From contig JAFWPT010000252.1 in assembly GCA_017509375.1 (NCBI GenBank), positions 1-10,951 of the forward strand: a stretch of DNA of 10,951 nt. Reading direction: 5' to 3'. A model generated the notes under the pieces. It was not told where the DNA came from. It worked only from the letters and a program-made list of their open reading frames with translations, and ran no database searches. Both the position numbers and the translations under genes were made by a program. This document shows, in pieces, positions 5,207 to 10,951 of the stretch (position 1 is the stretch's first letter; each line of letters opens with the position of its first letter). This DNA is from Bacteroidales bacterium. Lineage in GTDB: Bacteria; Bacteroidota; Bacteroidia; Bacteroidales; UBA932.

Positions 5207-7420
5207 CTAGAACAGGAGGTCAGAAAAGACTGGATAGTGGTCGGAGATATAAGGTCTGCCGGCATACTGGTCCGTGACCACCTTGAAGCGGCGGCTGGAC
5301 TTGAATCCGCTATAGTATATATAGTCTATCATTTCCTGCGTGTCATTTCTGAATCCGTTGAAAGAGCCTCTGGGGTCCGATTCAGCAGAGTATATGCGGG
5401 CGTTTTTCATCAGCGCCGATATGTCTTTCAGGCACTCGTCGTCCGGGAAGACATTGAAGTCGCCGAGAAGAATCATAGGATAGCCCTCGGGATTCATCTT
5501 CTTGATGTTGTTGTAAACCACGGCGAGGCCTTCCCTGCGGGCTATGGCACCCTTGTGGTCGAGGTGGGTGTTGACGAAGTAGAACCTGCGGCCGGTGGCT
5601 TTCTGCTCCAGCAGCGCCCATGTGGCGGTGCGCCTGCAGGCGGCGTCCCAACCGAAACTGGGGACGTCCGGAGTCTCGGAAAGCCAGTAGGTACCCCAGT
5701 CTATCATATTGAGGCGCTTGGTATCATAGAAGACGGACATCTGCTCGCCCTTCTGTACTCCGTCATCCCTGCCTACACCTACCATCTTGTAGTCGGGGCA
5801 ATGTTCGAGAATGTAATCCACCTGGTTCTGGTAGGCCTCCTGCACGCCGAACACTTCCGGATGTATGTCAAGTATCATCGCCGGGGTGGCGTCGCAGCGT
5901 ATATCCCATGCATTGTCGCCGTCCTTGGCCTTGGAGTTGCGGATGTTGTAGGACATTACCCTGAGCAAATCGCCGCTGAAACGTTCAAGTTCCCAGTTGT
6001 CACTGCGGAAGGGACCGGCCGGAATGCCCCAGCCATTGAACAAGTTGCCCTCATTCCAGTTGCGGAAGCAATAGCGGACCGCTGCCGGCTCAGGGACGTC
6101 GGGGCTCGTGACTTCGACGTTTTTGCCATCCTTGACAAGGCCTGTAGCGGGATGGAATATCATATCGGAGCCGGCAAGATCGAATCCGGTGATGTCCTTG
6201 CCCATAGGGGAGAGTCCGCGGTCGTCCACCTTCATCGTGACGATGGCCTTGCAGCCATCGAATTTAACGCTTTCAAAAGTAGGGGCAACAGGGTCGGCGC
6301 CCTTTAAGCCATACTCTCCGACAAGCGCATTGTAGGCAAGGCGGAAGCCTACTTCCTTCTTCTTGCATGGATGGATTGTACCGAATTCTCCGATGTCGCC
6401 GGTGGTTACCATACCGCTCTTGGGAATCAGGTCGAGAGCTTTCTGCTGCGCTTCGCGAAGGTAGCCTGAGGTGAACTCTTCCGGATTACCGTATTTGTAC
6501 GGCGCTATCTGCACATAGTAGAACGGGGCGTCGGGATTGTTGAACAGCCGGCGCATCATAGCCACATACTCCTGCTGCAGGCGGAGATATTGATCGTGGC
6601 GGTGCCTGTTGGATTCTCCCTGGTACCATAGCATTCCCTTGAAAGTAAAGGGTATGAGGGGATTTACCTGACCGTTGAACAAGGTGCAAGGAGCTTGATG
6701 CTTCTTAGCCGGCATATCTCCGCTGTCGAGGAAAGAAAGGTCGAATTCGCCGGGGAAACGGCCGCTTATCGTTTCCCTGTCCATCCAGGCCTCTATGGTG
6801 GAACCGCCCCAATCGGTGATGAGCAGGCCTACAGGTACTCCAAGGACCTCCTGCAACTTGAGAGCGAAGAAATACGCAGTTGCGCTTGTGGACGCTACGG
6901 CCTCTGGAGTATTCTCTTCCCAGGAGCCCCCACATTTGTCGACGGGCGACAGGGAGGCGTTGCGCTTGATTGTGCACATACGCACAGGGAGGTCAGGCTT
7001 TGCGGAGAGTATCAGATCGCCGGCTCCTTCCACGGGCTGGCTGCGGAAGCCTTTCATGGGCATTTCCATATTGGACTGACCGGAGCAGAACCAGACTTCT
7101 CCCACCAGGACGTTCTTCAGGACGGTCTTCTCGCCGTCGGAGATTGTTACGGTGTAAGGGCCGCCGGCGGGTGGTGTCTGTATCTTTGCGGACCATTTGC
7201 CCCCGGCATCGGGAACGGCAACCGTCTTTTTAGATGTCCAGGAAGGACTGATGCTTACCTTTTTCCCGGAATCGGACCAGCCCCAGACTGCTGCCTGGGT
7301 ATTCTGCTGGAATACCATATTGTCGCTGAAAAAAGACGGAAGAGTAACTTTGGAATGGGCTTCAAAACTCGCTGCTGCGAGTACGGCCAAGACGATTGAG
7401 ATACGGATAAACTGTTTCAT
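5207..7420 (-). CDS. Secreted bifunctional protein: sialate O-acetylesterase-type SGNH esterase fused to EEP hydrolase
   Basis: The 737-residue protein has an N-terminal signal peptide (MKQFIRISIVLAVLAAASFEAHS, cleavage near residue 23). The start is ATG at 7420-7418; a TTG two codons earlier is less likely. Residues about 25-478 are a SASA/sialate O-acetylesterase unit: GQSN with nucleophile Ser116, WYQGESN at 265-271, and FGTIHP with catalytic His350, ending with GIPAGPFRSDNW. Only about eight residues later an endonuclease/exonuclease/phosphatase domain starts (LLRVMSYNIR, Asn492). All its metal and catalytic positions are visible: Glu528 (GVQE), His619 (NTHLDH), Asp654 and Asn656 (GDFN), Asp699, and Asp727-His728 (SDH). 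The first half should remove acetyl esters from sugars such as sialic acids. The second is a Mg-dependent phosphodiesterase or phosphatase whose substrate is not fixed by sequence. Both would act in the periplasm or outside the cell. It follows the phosphatase-glycosidase gene by 31 bp. Confidence 0.93.
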   Translation of the reverse strand: MKQFIRISIVLAVLAAASFEAHSKVTLPSFFSDNMVFQQNTQAAVWGWSDSGKKVSISPSWTSKKTVAVPDAGGKWSAKIQTPPAGGPYTVTISDGEKTVLKNVLVGEVWFCSGQSNMEMPMKGFRSQPVEGAGDLILSAKPDLPVRMCTIKRNASLSPVDKCGGSWEENTPEAVASTSATAYFFALKLQEVLGVPVGLLITDWGGSTIEAWMDRETISGRFPGEFDLSFLDSGDMPAKKHQAPCTLFNGQVNPLIPFTFKGMLWYQGESNRHRHDQYLRLQQEYVAMMRRLFNNPDAPFYYVQIAPYKYGNPEEFTSGYLREAQQKALDLIPKSGMVTTGDIGEFGTIHPCKKKEVGFRLAYNALVGEYGLKGADPVAPTFESVKFDGCKAIVTMKVDDRGLSPMGKDITGFDLAGSDMIFHPATGLVKDGKNVEVTSPDVPEPAAVRYCFRNWNEGNLFNGWGIPAGPFRSDNWELERFSGDLLRVMSYNIRNSKAKDGDNAWDIRCDATPAMILDIHPEVFGVQEAYQNQVDYILEHCPDYKMVGVGRDDGVQKGEQMSVFYDTKRLNMIDWGTYWLSETPDVPSFGWDAACRRTATWALLEQKATGRRFYFVNTHLDHKGAIARREGLAVVYNNIKKMNPEGYPMILLGDFNVFPDDECLKDISALMKNARIYSAESDPRGSFNGFRNDTQEMIDYIYYSGFKSSRRFKVVTDQYAGRPYISDHYPVFSDLLF

Positions 7421-7451
7421 ACTCAAAGAATTAGCGGTGCGGCAAAATATA

Positions 7452-9545
7452 CTATTTTACTATTATTACATTGGGAACCACCCTTTCCCCCTCATGGTCG
7501 AAAACTTGATTGTCGTAAGGGTGATTGATCACGCCGGAGCTCTGAGTCCACAATGTGGAAGACCCTCCGCCGTCAAGGTTTATGGCCTCGTACAGACCAA
7601 GGGACTCGCAGAGGACCTGCAATTCGGAGATGGACATGCCATCTGCCATTGAGGGGAAACGCCCGTCCACCACGACGAAATACAGCCATCCGTCGCTTGT
7701 GTATCCCAAGAGGGTGCGCGGGTGGCGCTTGGCATAGAACTTTTTGTACAGCCGGGAACCGTCGTCTTCGTATTCAGGAATCATTCCGTCTTCCACCAGC
7801 ACCGGGCCGGAAACTATGGCCTCGCGCCATCCCTTGGCAGCTTTTGATGCAGCTTGGGAATCTGCCGAAACTATATCTACTGTTTTGCCCTTCTTGTCCA
7901 AAATGCGCAACATTCCGTTGCAGCGATATGAGCCGTCGGATGTCCGGGCACACTTCACCCGCCCGTCGTCTTTCACGAAAGTAGCAGGCGTAAGGTCTTT
8001 TTCGAAATAACTGCCGTTGATTGCCGCTATCGCCCTGGCTTTTTCCCCGAAGCTGCTGGTAATAGCTGCGGAAGGGCCGTCGGACTCAACCAGGGAAAGG
8101 GAGTATTCACGTATGGGGAATCGTGCCAGGGAAATACTCTGTACGCTGCCGAAGACATTGACTGATGCCGTTCCGGCCTCGACCTTGGTGTTCCCCACAG
8201 GCCGCCATCCCCAGTCAACAGTCTTCAGGGCAGCCAAAGGCTCCGAGCAGATTATCCTGCGTTGAGAGGCTCGTATGACAGGCCGGTAATACTCCTTGAA
8301 ATCATTCCAGCTGTAGTACGGCCCGCACGCCGCAGGGACCGGAAGAGTGGCCTCACGTTCGTTTACGAGGGCCTTCAACAGGATATTGCCTTGTGCATTT
8401 CTGTAGAACACGAGCTGAAGCGACGCCCCCATGGGGATGTCATAGCTGGGCAGAATCTCCAGGCTCTGGTCAAAAGATGACGCGCAGCGGCCGCAGCCGT
8501 CGGCATCCATTATCACCAGCAGCGGAGCTATGCCGGAGTCGTGCCCGAAGCGCAAGCGCAACTGTGTATCTCCCGAAAGCATGTCGCTGTCTGCCGATGC
8601 TATTATCTGCTCAAGGGTATAAGCCGCATAGTCCACAGCAAGGTTCTCCGAGCCCTCAAAGCGGGCGACGTGAAGGAAGAAACGGGCTGACAGACCCCTC
8701 CAAAGCGACATTGCTTCATCTCCCGAGAAAACATCATCGAAACATCCCCTGTCTTCGTCCAGGCACCACGTGCCGAAAATTACCGCACCTAAAGTATTGA
8801 AAAACTGTATGGGAGACAGATTAAGCCCCTTCGTAACTTCATCAGGGTCGGTGAAAAACTTTCCGGCCAGCTCTTTCCAGTGGACCCTGTCCTCGAAATA
8901 ATCGCCCAGGGCGCCGTTGGCCGCTTTTCCGCAGTGGAACGCATTCTTCACCAGATAAGGGTTGGACGGCAGGGCCGGCTGTAGCCATGAGGCATACTTT
9001 CCGGAAGCGTCGGCCTGTATTTCCATATCGTCATCCAGCTTGGAAAGTTGCGACAGGCAGGACCACATGCTCATTATTACCCGGGGAGATTCTGTAGATA
9101 CCGCATCCACATGGGTAGCCCCCTCAAAGACCTCAGGGAAATGCTCAAACATACGCGTTGCAATATCCCTGTGCTGTGCCTTACCAAGTCCGGTAAGATT
9201 GCCGCCGCAATACTTGTACTTCTCGTAGAAATCTTTGTACCGGGCATAAAATGCCTTGCCTGCGTCAGTAAGCACCCCCTTTTCCGACGCCATTCCAAAC
9301 CACTTGTAAACGCTGTCGTATTCGCTTAGGCAAAAGCGTGCGCCATGACGTGCGTAATGGCTGATATAAAAAGGTTTATACCCTTCCGGTGCAGGAGTGG
9401 CAGCAGGCAGGGCGCCGCTGTCGTAAACATAATAATTGCCGGCCGTCTTCTGCGGGTCCAGGAGAACGGCGCCACAAGGCTCCTGGGCAAAGCAAAGCCC
9501 CCAGAAGCAAAAGAGAGAGACCGCAGTAAATAACAAGTTTCTCAT
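7452..9545 (-). CDS. Secreted bifunctional protein: histidine acid phosphatase fused to phosphodiester glycosidase (NAGPA/DUF2233)
   Basis: The 697-residue protein has a signal peptide (MRNLLFTAVSLFCFWGLCFA, likely cut after residue 20; no good lipobox). Residues about 35-430 are a histidine acid phosphatase of the phytase/MINPP type. ARHGARF at 65-71 holds the nucleophile His67, LTGLGKAQHRDIATRM at 117-132 is a family block, and FGHDSGIAPLL at 333-343 holds the His335-Asp336 acid pair. Residues about 443-697 are a phosphodiester alpha-N-acetylglucosaminidase-like domain (PF09992). Its marks are AAINGSYF at 507-514, RHPRTLLGY at 608-616, VVVDGR at 624-629 and NLDGGGSSTLW at 656-666. This domain is the human NAGPA 'uncovering enzyme' fold, which cleaves sugar-phosphate-sugar diesters; the phosphatase half would then take the exposed phosphate. 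It lies 14 bp after metG. Thirteen or so cysteines, including a CGRC just after the HD pair, fit an exported protein. Whether both halves share one substrate is inference. Confidence 0.92.
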   Translation of the reverse strand: MRNLLFTAVSLFCFWGLCFAQEPCGAVLLDPQKTAGNYYVYDSGALPAATPAPEGYKPFYISHYARHGARFCLSEYDSVYKWFGMASEKGVLTDAGKAFYARYKDFYEKYKYCGGNLTGLGKAQHRDIATRMFEHFPEVFEGATHVDAVSTESPRVIMSMWSCLSQLSKLDDDMEIQADASGKYASWLQPALPSNPYLVKNAFHCGKAANGALGDYFEDRVHWKELAGKFFTDPDEVTKGLNLSPIQFFNTLGAVIFGTWCLDEDRGCFDDVFSGDEAMSLWRGLSARFFLHVARFEGSENLAVDYAAYTLEQIIASADSDMLSGDTQLRLRFGHDSGIAPLLVIMDADGCGRCASSFDQSLEILPSYDIPMGASLQLVFYRNAQGNILLKALVNEREATLPVPAACGPYYSWNDFKEYYRPVIRASQRRIICSEPLAALKTVDWGWRPVGNTKVEAGTASVNVFGSVQSISLARFPIREYSLSLVESDGPSAAITSSFGEKARAIAAINGSYFEKDLTPATFVKDDGRVKCARTSDGSYRCNGMLRILDKKGKTVDIVSADSQAASKAAKGWREAIVSGPVLVEDGMIPEYEDDGSRLYKKFYAKRHPRTLLGYTSDGWLYFVVVDGRFPSMADGMSISELQVLCESLGLYEAINLDGGGSSTLWTQSSGVINHPYDNQVFDHEGERVVPNVIIVK

Positions 9546-9559
9546 AAAAGCTGACTATT

Positions 9560-10951
9560 TCAGCCCACTTGGGAGCCGTTGGCAAGTACTTCCTGAGGAG
9601 TGATGAAACGCATGGTGCCATCGCCCTGCTTGGCCATCAGAATCATTCCGTGGCTTTCTATGCCGCGGATTACCCGGGGCTTGAGGTTGGCCAGGATGCA
9701 GATCTGCTTGCCCTGCATATCTTCCGGTTTATAGTATTCCGCTATACCAGAGACTATTACACGGCGGTCAACACCGGTATCGATAGTAAGTTTGAGAAGC
9801 TTGTCGGTCTTGGGCACGCGCTCGGCTTCCAGCACCGTGGCGGTGCGTATATCCATCTTCTCGAAATCCTCGAAAAGGCACTCTTCCTTAAGCGGGGCAA
9901 GCTGCCTTGCTGCCTCCGCCTTGGCACGGGCTTCCATTTCAGCTTTGATAGCTTCGAGCCTGGCTATCTGGGCGTCAATCACATCATCCTCTATCTTGGC
10001 AAACAGCAGTTCGGGTTCCGCTATGGAATGACCGGCGGGCAGCACCTGAGGACGACCGAGCAGTTCCCAGTCAAGGACTATGGCTCCGGGTGACGGCACG
10101 TGACCTGTGTGCAGGGCACAACCTTCACCTTCCCTGTATGTGTTCACGGTTTCCTGCTCGCCTTTGCGGTGGTCGAAACCAGCCTGGAGATCCACTCCGA
10201 GCATCCTGCGCAGCCTCTCGGCCGCGAAAGGAGTGAAGGGCTCGAAAGCAATGGCAAGATCGGCGCAAATCTGTATGGAGATGTTCAGGATGGTGGCGGT
10301 ACGCTCCATGTCAGTTTTGGCAAGCTTCCAGGGCTCAGTGTCGGATATGTATTTGTTGCCTGCCCGCGCTATTCCCATCGCGTCTTTGAGGGCCTCGCGG
10401 AAACGGTAGTTTTCCAGGTTCTTCTCCATTGAGGCCTTGAGTGCGGGTATCTCGGCCAGCACTTCCTTGTCCACGTCCTGAAGCGCTCCGCACGCCGGTA
10501 CCTTGCCGCCGAAATACTTATGGGTAAGCACCACGGCACGGTTTACGAAATTGCCGAAAATCGCTACCAGTTCACTGTTGTTGCGGGTCTGGAAGTCTTT
10601 CCAGCTGAAGTCGTTGTCGGCCGTCTGGGGGGCGTTTGCAGTGAGCACGTAGCGCAGTACGTCTTCTTTCCCGGGGAAATCTTTCAGGTATTCGTGAGCC
10701 CATACCGCCCATCCGCGGGAGGTGGAAATCTTGTCGCCTTCCAGGTTCAGGAATTCGTTGGCCGGCACATTTTCGGGCAGTATGTAGCCGCCGTAGGCCT
10801 TAAGCATGGAAGGGAACACAATGCAGTGGAACACAATATTGTCTTTGCCTATAAAGTGAATGAGACGTGTGTCCTGGTCTTTCCACCATGTTTCCCACTG
10901 TCCATATTTGTCCGGATGGGCATCGCAAAGTTCTTTGGTATTGGAAATATA
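9560..10951 (-). CDS. metG: Methionyl-tRNA synthetase, C-terminal 463 residues (5' end outside window)
   Basis: This is the C-terminal two thirds of MetRS, the cytoplasmic enzyme that charges tRNA-Met. The frame is open to the window edge, reading [20 protein letters not shown] at the start. The second half of the class I catalytic core includes the ATP-binding KISTS loop (the KMSKS equivalent, residues 74-78 of this fragment). It continues through an anticodon-binding helical domain ([20 protein letters not shown], then WKLAKTD). A coiled, charged linker ([20 protein letters not shown]) leads into a C-terminal OB-fold tRNA-binding domain at about 355-463 ([20 protein letters not shown] through [20 protein letters not shown]). 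This full-length, two-domain form is usual in Bacteroidota. An in-frame GTG at 10834 is internal, not a start. The next gene begins 14 bp after the TGA, so the secreted hydrolase genes may share its transcript. Confidence 0.97.
   Translation of the reverse strand, partial: YISNTKELCDAHPDKYGQWETWWKDQDTRLIHFIGKDNIVFHCIVFPSMLKAYGGYILPENVPANEFLNLEGDKISTSRGWAVWAHEYLKDFPGKEDVLRYVLTANAPQTADNDFSWKDFQTRNNSELVAIFGNFVNRAVVLTHKYFGGKVPACGALQDVDKEVLAEIPALKASMEKNLENYRFREALKDAMGIARAGNKYISDTEPWKLAKTDMERTATILNISIQICADLAIAFEPFTPFAAERLRRMLGVDLQAGFDHRKGEQETVNTYREGEGCALHTGHVPSPGAIVLDWELLGRPQVLPAGHSIAEPELLFAKIEDDVIDAQIARLEAIKAEMEARAKAEAARQLAPLKEECLFEDFEKMDIRTATVLEAERVPKTDKLLKLTIDTGVDRRVIVSGIAEYYKPEDMQGKQICILANLKPRVIRGIESHGMILMAKQGDGTMRFITPQEVLANGSQVG

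Noticed and set aside
6350..6380. Possible loss of the catalytic aspartate just before IHP in the esterase domain
   Set aside because: The FGTIHP context matches the FGSIHP form of eukaryotic sialate O-acetylesterases, and an aspartate (Asp342) is present a few residues upstream, so the site appears complete.
7421..7451. A TATATTTTG string on the minus strand before the esterase-EEP gene, resembling a -7 promoter element
   Set aside because: The spacing between TA and TTTG is three bases rather than two, and no suitable -33 TTG was identified. The 31-bp gap fits simple co-transcription.
10718..10732. KISTS in place of KMSKS in methionyl-tRNA synthetase
   Set aside because: This variant is common in Bacteroidetes MetRS and the surrounding sequence is normal, so it is not an anomaly.

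Overview
The window reads as a Bacteroidales (Bacteroidota) chromosome segment; genus is not resolved. Three things point there: the methionyl-tRNA synthetase has a KISTS signature and a fused C-terminal tRNA-binding domain, as in Bacteroidetes; the PspC proteins carry the N-terminal domain common in that phylum; and one promoter matches the Bacteroidetes TAnnTTTG -7 element with an upstream TTG. All genes are on the minus strand, so transcription runs from high to low coordinates. No tRNA, rRNA, CRISPR, insertion sequence or phage gene was seen, and no stretch over about 150 bases lacks a gene.

Region A (10951 to about 5126) starts with the 3' part of metG. After 14 bp comes a secreted two-domain enzyme joining a histidine acid phosphatase to a phosphodiester glycosidase (NAGPA/DUF2233). 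After another 31 bp comes a second secreted two-domain enzyme joining a sialate-O-acetylesterase-type SGNH esterase to an endonuclease/exonuclease/phosphatase (EEP) domain. A stem-loop with a T-rich tail follows. The four catalytic domains (phosphatase, phosphodiester glycosidase, acetylesterase, metal-dependent phosphodiesterase/phosphatase) would suit removal of phosphate and acetyl decorations from glycans or inositol phosphates. That role is inferred.

Region B (about 5123 to 1, leaving the window) is a six-gene envelope operon: short PspC protein, PadR-family regulator, longer PspC-like membrane protein, MacB/LolD-type ABC ATPase, and two tandem MacB/FtsX-type permeases, the second cut by the window edge. 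Three junctions are 4-bp ATGA overlaps, one gap is 4 bp and one is 39 bp, so co-transcription is very likely. A 7+7 inverted repeat overlaps the upstream promoter element and is a candidate PadR operator. The likely picture is a PadR-controlled envelope-stress or efflux module in which PspC membrane proteins and a MacB-like exporter are made together.

The strongest candidates for something little described are the two consecutive double-domain secreted hydrolases behind metG, and the PspC-PadR-PspC-ABC operon with its candidate operator.
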